A DNA stretch of 64,000 bases from contig JAJTTP010000009.1 in assembly GCA_023313575.1 (NCBI GenBank), positions 1,054,001 through 1,118,000 on the forward strand. Direction: 5' to 3'. The notes below the pieces were generated by a model, which worked only from the letters and a program-made list of their open reading frames with translations, was not told the DNA's origin and searched no databases. The position numbers and the translations under genes were made by a program. Below, one piece after another: positions 47,750 to 61,829 of this stretch. Source of the stretch: Eutypella sp. D-1 (Eukaryota > Ascomycota > Sordariomycetes > Xylariales > Diatrypaceae). Numbering within the stretch: the stretch's first letter is position 1; the number at the start of each line of letters is the position of its first letter.

Positions 47750-50486
47750 TAACTTTTATAATATATATAAATTATAAACGTTAAATTAATATTACGTTAA
47801 TATCCGCCGTTATTACCGCTTTTACCGCCGTTATCGCCGGCGCTTTACCGCTTTTTTTTAAAAATTAATAATAATAATAACCGAAAACGTTTTATAAAAT
47901 ATAAATCGTTTCGTATACGTTACGTTACTGCTATTAATATATTATTTAAATTATTTACGTTATTACCCGAAACAGTAAAAAAAAATTAAAAATATTTTTA
48001 CTGAAAAAAACCCCGTAAAAATACGTTACTGTTTTTATATTACCCGTTTTATAACCGATCCCGGTTACGTATATTTTAATTTTATTAATAAAATAATATT
48101 ATATTTTTATATAACGCGTCGGGGTTAGTATAATCCCGTTATACGTACGTTACGTTTTTTATTAAATATAAATAAATACGGGTTTTAATTATTAAAATTA
48201 TATTAATATATATTACGTTTACGCCGCCGTAAATTATATATTATTTTTATATTACGTTAATATTATACATATATTTCGATTTTATTAATTTTTATTAAAT
48301 CTTTATTTACCCCGTTATTTACCCCGTTATTTATAATTTTAAAAATGCCGTTACCGTTTATAATAATAATAACGCCGATATAAATAATAATTTTTAAATA
48401 CTATTATACCGTAACGTTAATATTATATTTTTAAACCGTTTCCATTTTCCTGGCCGCCGGTTATAACGCCGTACGTGTTTTATATAAATACCGCCCCGAT
48501 AATAATATTTAATCCCGCCGCGTTACTGTTTTAGGTATTTCCGTTATTACCGTTGTTTTACCCGGTATTACCACCGGTATCGCCGCCGTTATAATAACGT
48601 TATTAAAACGCGGCGTTATTATTTTTAAAAATATTTTTATAAATTTTAATACCGTTTTATACTATAACGTAAACGTATTAAAAACGTTATTAACCTGTTA
48701 TAAAAACGTTATTTAATATATAACTTAAACCGGCCGCCGTAATTATAATAATAATATTAATAATAATAATAACGATAATAATAATAATAACAGTAATAAT
48801 GATAATAACGATAACGATAACGATAATAAAACAAATAAAAAAAATAAAAAACCCCGGCCCCGTATTATTAATATAACGTTACCGCTTTATATTTGCTTTT
48901 AACGTTTTTAACGCATTTTAAATACTTATTTTTAATTTTCCGGTATTAATATTTATTTAAAAAAGGGGGGGTTTTTAAGCCCGAATTAATTACATAACGT
49001 TACCGTTTTTTTACTGCTTTTTTTATATATTTTTAATACTTATATATAACTTTTACCCTTTTTATAATTTTAGTTAATATTTTATTTTTTTCGATTTATT
49101 TTATTATTAACAGTTTTTTTTAACGCCGTTTATATTATGTTTATTCCTTTTAAGCGATTGTAAATATTAATTTATATATTTAAAATTTATTAAATTTAAA
49201 CAATTACTTTACGATCTTTTTTATATTATTTTTATTAAAAATTACCGTTTTATAATCGCGTTATATACGTAATTAACACGGCGTAAAACCGCGTTATAAT
49301 TATTTTTTTTAATTTTTAAATTTGAAACAAAAAATATTAAATATTTAATAATTCTTTTTATTTTTATAATAATATTATAATATTAATATATCGAAAACGT
49401 TTTAAAAATATAAATAAATATTTAAGGTTATTATTTTTATACGTATTTAAAATAAAGCTAACGATATATATTTTTTAAGCTTATAATTAAAAGGCTTTAT
49501 TTTTTTTTATTTAATAATTCTTTTAACGGTAAAAGTTTATCAATTAATACCGCGTTAATACCGGTTTTTTATACGGTTTTTCAACGTTTTTTTTAATCTT
49601 TAATTATAATATCTTATAATGTTTTTATTTATAGCTATTTATTTACTTAATCCTTTTTTTAACAGCTTTATTTTTTATACGGTTTTCCTTTTTTTAAATC
49701 GAAATTTAAAAACCTTTTTTTTTACAGGTCTTTTATTAACCGCGTTATAATCGTTACGTTAACGTTATATTAATAAATTTTAAATATAATTTAAATTCCG
49801 TAATTTTAACGTTAAAATAAATATTAAAAAAATTATTTTATTTCGGATTTTAATAAATCGGTAAAACCTTTTTTAAACGCGTTTATAATAATTTATAAAT
49901 ATTACGTTTACGTAACGTTAAACTTTTTTATTATACTTTTAACTTTTTTAAAACCCGGAATATAGTATATAAATACTTTATAAAAAATAATACTTCGAAT
50001 AATTTTCGTATATATTTTTTTTACTTTAATATTATTATATTTTTACGTTATTATCATAAATTTAATAAAAATAAAGTTTTACCTTTTAAACTTTTTTTAA
50101 ATCTTTTTAAAATATTTTCGTTAACGTAATTTCTTATTTAATTATACTTTTAAAAACTTTATAAACTTTTTTAATTTTACCGTAACGTTACCGATATAAA
50201 AGCTTTACGTTATCGGTTTTTTATTACGTATAAAATATGATAATTCGTTTTTATAAATTATAAAAATTATTCCGTACCGGGCCGTTTATTTTTTATAAAT
50301 TTTATAACCGCGTATTAATATTACATACGTATATATACGTATTATTTATATTACGTTTTAAAGTTATAAAATTAATATCGTTTATAAAGTTTATTATAAA
50401 TATATTTTAACTTTTAAACGTTTCGTATAATATTACAATATATAATAAAAAAAACCGGAAAAAATAATAAGTTTTAAAAAACTTTA

Positions 50487-50489
<3 letters not shown>
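45977..50489 (+). mobile_element. RIP-degraded old repeat, right half, possibly gag-bearing
   Basis: Continuous with 29563-31300 before the LTR and LINE insertions. At 46.3-46.5 kb a Lys/Arg/Asn-rich stretch is followed by traces that could be a zinc knuckle (GHxxxxC-like, about 46430-46480), which would suggest gag in plus orientation; stops make this weak. From 46.5 to 50.4 kb there are AAT/TTA tracts (notably about 47.70-47.75 kb), GC islands such as cgccgttattaccgc-type repeats near 47.81 kb, and an ATAACG-repeat stretch near 48.77-48.83 kb. No gene survives. Confidence 0.45.
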
Positions 50490-50521
<32 letters not shown>

Positions 50522-50988
50522 TTTATTTTACGTCCAGGGTGGACCAGCTATTTAAGTATAAGTATAAGCTTATTATATAAATTAATATAATTCGTATTAT
50601 ATAATATATAAAACGGCGGGAGTAAAACCCGGCAGCTAGCTGCGGTTATAATAGCCGTTACTAGCTGTTAAGGCCCGTATTAACGTATTACGGTTAAAAA
50701 AAAAAAGCTATTTAAAATATAGCCGCATAACTTATAACAGCGGCACCTATTAAATTAAAGTAACGCGAAAAGAAATTATAATAAAATAAGTTTTAATTAA
50801 GGCGTTAACTGGCCGGGGTTATTAGTTAACGCCAATTAATAAATTAAGGTTACGTATTAATATATGTTGAGATTTTATTTACGGCCGCGTGGCTTTAGCA
50901 AATGCTGGCAGCTGCGGCCAGGTGGCACGGTACGATGGGCGCGTATCGCGGTCGTGGCTTGGCTGCGGGGTATCGGCCCGGTAGGCCG
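50490..50988 (-). mobile_element. SINE-like element, copy 2 (partly RIP'd, 5' truncated)
   Basis: An (AAT)n tail at about 50490-50519 and the gatttattttacgtccagggtggacca-type ending (minus strand) are followed by the family body. Positions up to about 50880 are RIP'd; about 50880-50988 are nearly identical to the GC-rich copy (near 62930-63035). Homology stops abruptly within the gccggg motif, where a LINE-like sequence begins. Confidence 0.85.
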
Positions 50989-51134
50989 GGAATAATTTTA
51001 TTAACCGGTTTCGATCCGTTACCGGTATAAAAAGTTTTAAATACTTTTTATAAAATATATAAAAATTATTATTTAAATTTTTCGAAACGTATATTTATTT
51101 TATTTAAAATAATAAAACGGTTTTATACATATTA
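50989..51134 (-). mobile_element. Internal LINE fragment joined to SINE copy 2
   Basis: Matches LINE-1 at about 44300-44455 (shared blocks ttttattaaccg, gttaccggtataaaa, aatttttcgaaacgtat, ttttatacatatta). It is RIP'd and is then cut by the Gypsy element. Confidence 0.75.
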
Positions 51135-52288
51135 ATAAATATGACGGCTGGTTTATTCCTAACTATTAGTCCAGTCGAGGGGTTTATATTAGCAAAAGTG
51201 CTAAAGGTTTTAAGTAATAAGTAATCACGTTTAATAATAACAAAAAAAAAGGTGTTTTAAGTAATTAAGTTATATTATAAGCTAATAAGCTTAAAAATTA
51301 TTTAAAAAAAAGGTAATAAGCGTAATTATATACTATTTTATATCTTTTATTCCTAATATTAAAATATATAATTATTATTAAATCGTTAAGATAATTAATT
51401 ATTTTAGTTATCCTTTTTATTACGTAACTCGAACGTAGTTTATTTTATCGTGGCTATCTTTTTTAATGTTACGGTTAAGGATTATGTTTATGTTAATCTT
51501 ATTAAGGCCTAATAATTTAATTAAATTATAATACGATTTTTCCTTTTTTAAAGTTTTTATCCTTAAAACCTATTATTTTTTTTTTTTTTTACTATAAATA
51601 TTTCTTTCCTTTTTTATTTTTTATTTTTTTATTATGTTTAATCGTGTTAATAAGTCGATTTTTAAACGCGTAACTTTTTTATTTTAACGTAAAACTTTTT
51701 AACGCGATTCTTTTTTTACGGCAGTTTTATTATCTGATCCGGTTAATATAATATTTTATTTTTATTACGAACGTTATTAATTAAAATATAAAATTTTTAA
51801 CTCGGATTTTTTTCGTTATTTATCGTATATTCGTTATAACCGGAGTTAATATAACGTACTTAAACTTAATCCGGAGTAACTGTAAAAAATTATATCTTAA
51901 TATCGAAAATTAAAGTTAAAACTTAAGGTTACAGAAAAAGAAATTAACGCGGTTAACGTAAAATTCCGCCGTTTTCGTCGTTAAAAACGTATATAATATA
52001 AAAAGATAATAAAAACGGTATCTCGTAATATCGATAACTTAAAAAAATTAAAGGAAAAAAAGCGTTAAACGGAAAATACGCGTTTTACGGGGTCCGTTAA
52101 AACGTTTATAAACCTTAAAGTTATTTCGGATTTTAATTAATTTAAAATAAATATATCAGGTAATTTTAATTAAGATATTATTTTTATTAATACTTTTATC
52201 GGCGTTAATAAAAGTTTTTTAAAAAACGTTAAGCGTTTATTAAATGGTTAACGGGTTTTTATATATTTTCGGAGTTATTATATCCTTT

Positions 52289-52588
52289 TTATTTAACTTT
52301 ATATTTTATCCGTTTATTTTTTATCCGTATATTTAAAATTCTTTCTACTTTATATTTATTTATTTTTATTTCGACGTTATTTCGTCCTGTTTTTATAACG
52401 TTTATATTTATTACGTTCTCGAGTAAGGAAATATAAGAAATTAAATAGATTTTAACTTTTAATAATAAGTTTAATTCGTAATTATTTTTTAATATTTTTT
52501 TAATAATTAAATACGGTCCGATATATTTATAATCGAGTTTTTTATTAAGTCGTTTTATTATAATGTTTTTTATAACTAAATAAACCAT
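52289..52588 (-). pseudogene. Gypsy integrase C-terminus (GPY/F-like) with chromodomain start, RIP'd
   Basis: A remnant of 99 codons. It reads KKLDYKYIGPYLIIKKI (residues about 15-31), then YELNLLLKVKIYLISYISLLEN, corresponding to the family pattern YELxLPxxxxIHPVFHVSLLE after RIP. It ends YKVERILNIRIKNKRIKYKVK, like the YxVExILDxR start of a chromodomain. It supports a chromovirus-type Gypsy. It is not functional. Confidence 0.8.
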
Positions 52589-53976
52589 ATCTTTTTCCGA
52601 AAAAGTTAATCTTTTTAACCTTTTTTAATTATAATATCGGCTTATTTATTAACGTATAAGTTTAAGTTTTTCCTTTATTTTTTTATATAATTATTTAAAT
52701 TATTTTAATATTAATATAACTTTAATATTATCCGGTCTTTTTTTATAAACGTTTCGATAAACGTTTAAAATAAATCCGAAATTAACGTTAATAAATATTA
52801 TTCGTATACTTTTATAATAAGTTATGTTATAAGCTAATTATGCGATAAATAATTATTTAATTTAATTATTTTGTTTATAATTAATATTTTATCGAAAGTA
52901 AGTTTTTAATATTTAATTAGTTCGTTTTATTTATCCGTTTACTTAAGGTTTAAAAATTATCGTAAATTTAAGGTTTAATTTTAATTTTATTATAAAATTT
53001 TATTAAAACTTCGATATAAATATGGTTTTTTTATCGGAGATAATTTCGAATATAAGGCCGTATATTATTATAATATATCGTAAAAAAATATATGTTATTT
53101 ATTTTACGTCGGTATTTTCGTTACATAAAATAAAGTAAAAAAATTTTATAAATCGGTTAATAATTACGAATATGTTATTATAACCGTTACGTATTATTAA
53201 ATTTTTTAATATCGGTAATTTAATAATAAAATTAAATATAATAAACTTTTATAATCGTTTATTAATTAATAATGGTTATAGTTTTTTATAAAGTTTATAT
53301 CGTTTTATTTTAATTTTTCCGTATATGTTATATTATCGTTATATTTATTATATTATTAATTTTATTTTATCGAATATATAAATCCGTTATAATCGTTTAA
53401 AGATTTTATAATTTTTTAAATATCCGTATAAAAAATATTCGTAAATCTTTTATATTAATTATTTTTGCAGTTTTTATAATATTTATAGCTTTTTTATTTA
53501 TTTCTTTATTAATAATTTGTTATTATATTATTCAATTTATTTATATAAGTTATTTTAAATAATTTTAATAATAGCAATTTATCGTTATTTTAAATATCTT
53601 TTTAACGTTTATCGGAATACCGCATATTTAATTAATATATACTTTTTTTTTTATAACAGGTTATTTATTAATAATATTTACTTATCCGTTTTTTAATCCT
53701 TTTTTATAAATAATAATATAATCGAATTCCGTAAAGTACTTAACGTATCGTAACTGTTTTCCGTTAAAGGCTTAAATGGTAAAAAAAATATGCAATATTT
53801 TTATAATCGGTATAAATTTTAATTTAATACATATTTTTTATAAAATAATATTTAAATTTTTTAAATATATTAATAATAATAAGAAATTCTTTATTATAAA
53901 TTAAATAATTAAATTCGGTTTTAGTTAATTTATAAAAATAAAATGCGATAAAATATAAATCTTTTTTTTTTTTTTC

Positions 53977-56360
53977 GTTGATTTAGCTATTTACGTAATT
54001 TATAACGTTAAATAAGCGTTTACTTACGGAAATATCGCGTCGTTATTAATTATGGATATATTAAAGGCTTTTAATACTGTTTTACGTAACCGTTTTATTT
54101 TTCGGTTAAAATAATAAAAATAAGATGTAAAACTTATATAATAAATAAATTCTTTTATAACGGATCGGCGGGCCGTTATCCGTATAAAGGATATTATTAT
54201 CGACCCGATCCCTTTATTTTACGGCGTATTATAAGGTTTTTTTATATCTTTTATCTTTTTTATGCTATATATTAAGCCGGTATTACGAAAGGAATCGATA
54301 TTTAATATTAGGTTCGGATATACGGACGATATTACCATTTTATATATTAATTTTATAACCTATTATATAACCGCGGTACTGGTTACGGACGTAAACGATA
54401 TATTTAATTAAGGAAAAAATAATATTTTATTTTTTAATTTAGCTAAATATAAGCTTAAATATTTTTATAAAGGTAAAATATTTAAAACCGAAACGGTTAT
54501 TAGCGGAATTTTTAAAGTTAAAGCTTTAAAAAATTTAATCCGATAATTTAACGTTTTTTTTAATTTATAACTTAATTTTAAAAAACATGTTATTAAATAA
54601 AGTAATAAAGCGTTACGTATGGCTAACCATATATAATACCTTAATAAAATCGTATACGGGTCCTTTTTGAATAAAACCGTTAAAACTATTAAAATTTACG
54701 TAATACCGATTATAATATACGCCGTAAAAGCTTAATAGCCAGGCTTTTAACGCTTTTCGGTTAAAAACGCGTTTAAACCGGCCGATATTAAAATAAACCT
54801 ATTTATAAACAGATTAAATAAGTTATTTAAAATTGCCGTTAAGGCCGCGTTATTTATTTAATATATTATTTATACCATTATCTTTTATAAAAAATCGGGG
54901 ATATTATTAATAAAAATATTCCTTATATAAATTAAAATAAAATATTCGGTATATTTCCGGACGTTAAATAAAAACCACCCCGTAATTACCCGATTATTTT
55001 ACTTTAAAAAAAATGGCCGATACGTTTATAATTAACCGATATAACGTTAACCTATTTTTGCCCGCTTTTTTTAATAAAACGTTAACCATTATTATTTATG
55101 CCTTTTTTTACCGATAAAAATAAAGGAATTAAAATATATAAAAAATGGCTATCCTTTTTTTTATTAACGGACTTGGTTATTTATTCCGATAGCTTTAAAG
55201 TTAACCGTATAAGTTAAGGTTTTATATTTTATTAAAATAATAAACGTAAACCTTTTTACGCCGTTTATAAACTTTTAGCTTAAGTAAAAATTTTCGATAA
55301 AAAAATAATAACCGCGCGTAAAACGGCATAATAAGTAAAAGAAAAATAGTACGATTTCGACTTTTCGGTAACCGGTTTATACCTTTATATCGATAATACG
55401 GCGGTTATCCGAGGCCTATTCGGTTATTTATCCGATAATTTATAAGCCGATTTTTTAGTTTTTTACGAAACGGTTTTTTATATACGTTTATTTATTTCTT
55501 TTATTTAATAAGCACCGGGGCATAAAAATATCGACGGTAATAAGGCTGCGGACGTTTAAATTAATCTTAAAGCTGTTTAATACCTTAACTCCGACGGTAC
55601 CATAACTTTAACCCATTTTAAACGCATTATAAAAAGAAAGCGTAAATTCTTTTTCGTTAAATAATAGTTCCGAAACACTTTTTTATCGTATATATAATAA
55701 AACCTCCCGTATAAAAAACTTTCCTTTAAACTTTTTTTTCCACGTTTAATATTATACCATTTCTTTATAAAATAATCGGGTTATAACAATTTTACCGAGT
55801 ATTATTAACGTTTTAAATTTAACACGTTTTATTTTTACCGGTACGGAAAAAAAAAGATTACCGGTTACGTTTTCGATTACGATATTATAAAAGGTATTTT
55901 TTACTTTTTAGCTTAACCCGGTTACGAAACGACTTAACTTTTTAGCTATAAAGGTTATTTTATTTTTTTAACCTTTTTCGATAAGGTTAAACTTTATTCG
56001 ATGTCGGACTGAAAACCAGGCGCGTAATAAAATACGGTAAGTTTTAAAACTATTTACGACGGGTAATAAATAAAATAACTAAAGTATAACTTAAAAAATT
56101 AAAAAACGGATAATAAAGCCTTAACTAAAGGATAGCTATAAGTAAATAATAAATGGCGGAGGATTTTTTATATTAACCGTAATACGTTAATACGGCCTTT
56201 TTCCCCCCCGGGGAATAAAAGCTTATTTTAGCCGTTTTATATATTATATAATGTCGGTACCTAATTAATTAGGTGTAGCCCTGCCTATAGGCTTATATGT
56301 AAATAGCCTTAGATAGTATGGTTTACCCGGACGTAAAATATATCATTATCATCATTATTT
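53977..56360 (+). mobile_element. LINE-4: 5'-truncated LINE, RIP'd
   Basis: Aligns with LINE-3 from about 39.9 kb to its 3' end. Codons tat acg gac gat (YTDD, 54319-54330) lie at the reverse-transcriptase active site. The 3' end has the family ending ttacccggacgtaaaatat followed by ATC-type repeats near 56330-56356. It is inserted in the Gypsy element; a weak tttttcg match on both sides of the LINE-4/LINE-5 block (53971-53977 and 57714-57720) may be the TSD. Confidence 0.82.
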
Positions 56361-57707
56361 TACTTTAAAAAAAATAACCGATACGTTTATAGCTAATTAA
56401 CATAACGTTAATCTGCTTTTACCCGCTTTTTTTAATAAAACGTTAATTATTATTACCCATGCCTTTTTTTACCGATAAAAATAAAAAAATTAAAGTATAT
56501 AAAAAATAATTATCCTCTTTTTTATTAACGGATTTAATTATTTATTTTAATAGCTTTAAAATTAACCGTATAAATTAAAGTTTTATATCTTATTAAAATA
56601 ATAAACGTAAACCCTTTTACGCCGTTTATAAACCTTTAACTTAAATAAAAGTTTTCGATAAAAAAGTAATAACCGCGTATAAAACGGCATAATAAATAAA
56701 AAAAGAATAATATAACTTTAACCCTTCGGTAACCGGTTTATACCTTTATATCGATAATATAGCGGTTATTTAAAGCTTATTCGGCTATTTATCCGATAAT
56801 TTATAAGCTAATTTCTTAACTTTTTATAAAACGGTTTCCCGTATACGTTTACCCACTTTTTTTATCTAATAAGCACCGGGATATAAAAATATTAACAGTA
56901 ATAAGGTTACGGATATTTAAATTAAGTTTAAAACTATTTAATACCCCGATTCCGACGGCACCATAATTTTAACCCATTTTAAACGTATTATAAAAAAAAG
57001 GCGTAAGCTTTTTTTTACCGAATAATAGCTTCGAAACATTTTTTCGTTATATATATAATAAAACCTTCCGTATAAAAAATTTCCCTTTAAGCTTTTTTTT
57101 TTACGTTTAATATTATACCACCTTTTTATAAAACGATCGGGTTATAACGACTTTATTAAATATTATTAACGTTTTAAATATAACGCGTTTTATTTTTACC
57201 GGTATAAAAAAGAAAAAACCGCCGGTTACGTTTTCGATTACGATATTATAAAAAGTACTTTTCGCTTTTTAACCTAACCCGGCCACGAAATAATTTAACT
57301 TTTTAATTATAAAAACTATATCGTTTTTTTTATTTTCCTTAATAAAACCAAACCTTATTCGACGGGTTAAAAAAAACGCGTAATAAAATACGGCAAGTTT
57401 TAAAATTATTTACGACGGATAATAAATAAAATAACCGAGGTATAACGTAAAAAATTCGGAAATGGCGAAGCTTTAAAAAAGGATAGCCATAAATAAATAG
57501 CTAATAAAGGATTTCTTATATTAACCGTAACACGTTAATACGGTCCGGACGGTTTTTAAAACAGGTTAAACTTATTTTAACCGTTTTATACATTGTATAA
57601 TGTCGGTACTTAATTACTTTAAATATAGCCTTATATATAAGCTCGTAAATAAATAGCTTTAAATAATATGGTCCACCCGGACGTAAAATACATCATTATC
57701 ATTATCA
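56361..57707 (+). mobile_element. LINE-5: second LINE 3' segment directly following LINE-4
   Basis: Repeats the last ~1.35 kb of the LINE (homologous to LINE-4 from about 55.0 kb and LINE-3 from about 40.92 kb) in the same orientation. It ends ggtccacccggacgtaaaa plus ATC/ATT repeats. It starts at once where the LINE-4 tail ends. Confidence 0.82.
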
Positions 57708-60700
57708 TATATGTTTTTCGTATTATTCTTTTAAATTTAAATAAATAAAAATATTATTAAAATAATAAATAACGAAAATATTAAAATATTTTCGTAAAAC
57801 GTAATTAATTATACGTTAAAATAATGTTAATACGTTAATTAATTTAAAATGTATAATTAAATACTTAAATAAACCGTATTTCGTTTTAAAGGTTATTTTT
57901 TACTTATTTCCGGGTTTAATCTTAATATAATAATATCTATGCTTAAGGTTTAAAATAATAAATTATTTAACTCCGTATAAACGGTCCTTTATTTTAATAA
58001 TAAATAATAACGGTATCCGGTCCTTTATAATAATTTCGTTTAATTATCGGTAATCGATTACTAATCGTAATTTGCCGTTTTTTTTAGCATAAATATAATC
58101 GGATATCCGGTTAATAATTTTAATTATTAAATATATCTTTTCGTTAACTTATTTTTAAAGTATTTCCGTAACTTTTTAAATTTAATTTCGTTAAAATTAT
58201 AAATTTTATAAAATTATAATATTTCTTTTTTATAAAAATAATTTTATAATTTTATTCGTTATGTTATGGTAATCCTTTTTTTAATTTTTTACGAAATACT
58301 TTATCGTATTAATAATATTACGGTAACATATTACGTATTCGTAATAATATAATCGTTTCCTTTATTAAAATATTATTAAAAAAACGGAATTATTATCGGA
58401 TAAATATAATAATTTATTTAATCCTTTTTTTATATTTTCTTTTTTTAATTTGTTATTTTTTTAATAAAGTTTTTATCGTATTTTTATACTCGTACTTATT
58501 ATCCGTTAAGTATTAAGATTTTTTTTTAAGTTATTATCGGTTTTTAAAAGATAAAGAAATATTATTTAGCTAATTTTTTAATTAAACGATAAATTATATT
58601 AATATAGCTATAATTATTTAAAAATTATGTTATATTTTTTTAAAAACATAATATCGAAAATAACGTTTTGTTTTTATTTTTCGATATATACGTTAAATTA
58701 ATCGGTTTCCTGTAATACCTTTTTTTCGTTATACCGGAAAATATAACTTTTAGCTTTTAATATATTATAAAAATATTATTTCTTTTTTTATAATAATTAT
58801 AATTTATTACATAGTTTTAAAGTTATATAATTACTTTCGGCTCCGTTATTTATTATAACGGTATATTAATTATTTTTAACTTTTATTCGTATTATAATAT
58901 ATCCGTATCGTTTTTAAACTTTTAAAATAACTTATAAATATCGTATTACGTTTTTAAGCCTTATAATACCGTTTTATAGTTTTAATATAAACGGCCTTAT
59001 TTTTTTAAATCTTTACCGTAAATTTATATAACGTTATAAATGTTATTATAGTGTTTTTCCTTATTAAATCTTTTTTATACGTACGGTTATTCCTTTATTG
59101 CTAATTTTTTATAAAAATGTTTAAAACTAATTTTATTAAAAGGTATTTTTTTAAATAAATTTTTATAAATATATAAATCGGCGTTTAATAACTTATTTTT
59201 TTAGCATCGGATTTTATATTTTTATTATTCGATCTCGTTTTAAATCTTTATAACTTTTAACATTTAATATATATATTTATTATAATAACATACTTAATAT
59301 CTTCCGGGGCAGGATATCCTTTCCGGTTACTTTTAACCATACGGTACGCGGTTAACGTAACGTGTAATTTTTTTATATTATTATCGATCGGTTTCGTTTT
59401 TTTTTTATTATAAAAAATCGAATCCTTTTTTAACTATTTATTTAATTCGGTTAATAATACCGATTTTTCGTTCTTTATACCAGTAACATTTATATTTTCG
59501 GTAATTAACGGGATATTTTAAGAAATACGGCGTCCGAATTTAAATCTTTTAACTAATAAACTTATCCTAATTATAAAACCATTATAAATAAATTTTTAAT
59601 CGTTATTTTTTAAAACGTTATTAAAATCGTTTAACGTAAATACCGTATATTTCTTATAGTTTATAATTTTATCGTTTTTTAAGTTAATTAATTAATTATT
59701 TTATTTTTTCTTTTTTTATAAAATAAGCTTCCGTAAAAGCCTTTTTTTTATCGTTATCGAAATATTTATTTTATTATTATTAACGTTATCGCTTTATTAC
59801 GGCTTAAGTTAATCGTTTAACCTTTTATAATTTTTATTAATAAATATTATTATCCGAATATACGTAACGGATTATTCCGAGCGTTTTTTTACCGGTAAAA
59901 AGTTATTTTCTTTCGGGTATAAGTTTTTAACTTTTATTTTATTTAAGTCTTTTATATTCTTTTTTAAAATATCCCATTTTGCTATAATTATAACATTTAA
60001 TATATCGTTTACCTTATCGTGTTATATCGAGTAATATAAGTTTTAATATTATCCCGTAAAATATATCGGTAAACTTTTAATTTTAAGTTTTATTATTTTA
60101 ATATTTTTTAAATCCTTTAAGTACATAATATCCTTTTTTCTTTTATTATCGTTTAAATTATTTATTATCGATTTTAATTATTAAAGTAACAAATTTATTA
60201 AAAGTATTTAATCGATTTTATGTAATAATTTCGTCCTTAATTAAATCTTTAAATTTTTAATAAAACGTATCGATAAAGGATTTATTATCGATTTAATTTA
60301 TTTTTACGGTAAGTTGCTTAAATTACGTAACGTATATATAAGCTATTCTTTTTTATTTAAAACTTAAAAATTATTACGTAACGGCTTAAACTTTGTCCGG
60401 GTTTCCGTAATTAGCTTTTACCTTTTTTACGAAATTTTTATACTTTTCGAAAAAACGTTTAATTTCCGTAATTCTTTTTTTTTTCCACTTTTACGAAAGC
60501 ATTTAAAATAAGTTTAAACCATTAAGCTATCCCTCCGGTAAAATATAACGTAATATTAAAAATTTTATTAACCTCCGTGGTTATTATATAACGTTATTAA
60601 TATAAATAAGTTACGGTTATAATAAAAAAAGGTTATACGGGGGTAATGCTATTAAAAAATCCAGGTTTTTTAAGTTTAAATTTAACGGGTATAATTCCTT

Positions 60701-61829
60701 AAATTACGGCTATAATTACCGTTTCCTAGATTTATTCGATCCGTTTAAATAAAGAATTAATAATTTGTTAAAAGTTTTAACTTAAAAAAAACATGGTATC
60801 GGATATTGCTTAAAATTAATAATATTATTAAATAAAAGCTTATAACGTATAACAGCTAATTTATTCCTAATTATTAATCTAATTAAAGGGTTTATATTAA
60901 CAAAAGTATTAAGGTTTTAAATAATAAGTAATTACGTCTGGTAATAATAATAAAAAATATTTTAAATAACCAAATTATATTATAAACTAAAGAGCTTAAA
61001 AAGTATTTAAAAAAGAGGTAATAAGCGTAACTATATACTATTTATATCCTTTATTCCTAACATTAAAATATATAATTATTATTAAATCGTTAAGATCGTA
61101 TCCGAATATAACGATTTAACATCGTTAAGATCATTACCGATCTAACCGATCCTTTTTAATCGTATGGCGCATATGGCTTACTTTAATATAGCTATCTCTT
61201 TCTCCAGAACTTAAGTCAGGGATCTTTTCTTACTGTGTTAGCCCCATTAGGCCCAATGGCCCGACCGGTTATAATAATAAAATTATAAATTATAAAAAAT
61301 ATGTAACATTTACGTTAAACGATTTTAACGATGTTTTAAAAAATAACGATTTAAAATCTATTTATAATAGCTTCGTAATTAAAATAAGTTTATTAATTAA
61401 AAAATTTAAACTCGGACGTTATTTTTTTAAAATATTTCGTTAATTATTAAAAATATAAATGCTATTAATATAAGGAACGAAAAATCGGTATTATTAACCG
61501 AATTAAATAAATAGTTAAAAAAAGATTCGAATTTTTATAATAAGAAAAAAACGAAACCGATTAATAATGGTATAAAAAAATTATACATTACGTTAACCGC
61601 GTACCGTATAATTAAAAGTAATTAAAAAAGATATTTTACCCCGGAGGATATTAAATATACCATTATAATAAATATATATATTAAACGCTAAAAGTTATAA
61701 AAATCCGGAACGAGATTAAATAATAAAAATACGAAATCCGATACTAAAAAAATAAGTTATTAAACGCCGATTTATATATTTATAAAGATTTATTAAAAAG
61801 GATAACCTTTAATAAAATTAATTTTAAAT

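Larger units (their letters stand above)
51140..61276 (-). mobile_element. Full-length Gypsy-type LTR retrotransposon, RIP'd, with nested LINEs
   Basis: LTRs lie at 51140..51533 and 60849..61276 in the same orientation and are flanked by the 5-bp TSD ataaa (51135-51139 and 61277-61281). Orientation is minus: a purine-rich tract on the minus strand (about 51536-51553) stands next to the 51140 LTR, as a polypurine tract should, and the integrase end reads on the minus strand. Without the nested LINE block (about 3.7 kb) the element is about 6.4 kb, normal for Gypsy. Only one frame of length survives (52289-52588). The 5' LTR-proximal gag, protease and reverse transcriptase regions are unreadable. 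Confidence 0.85.
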
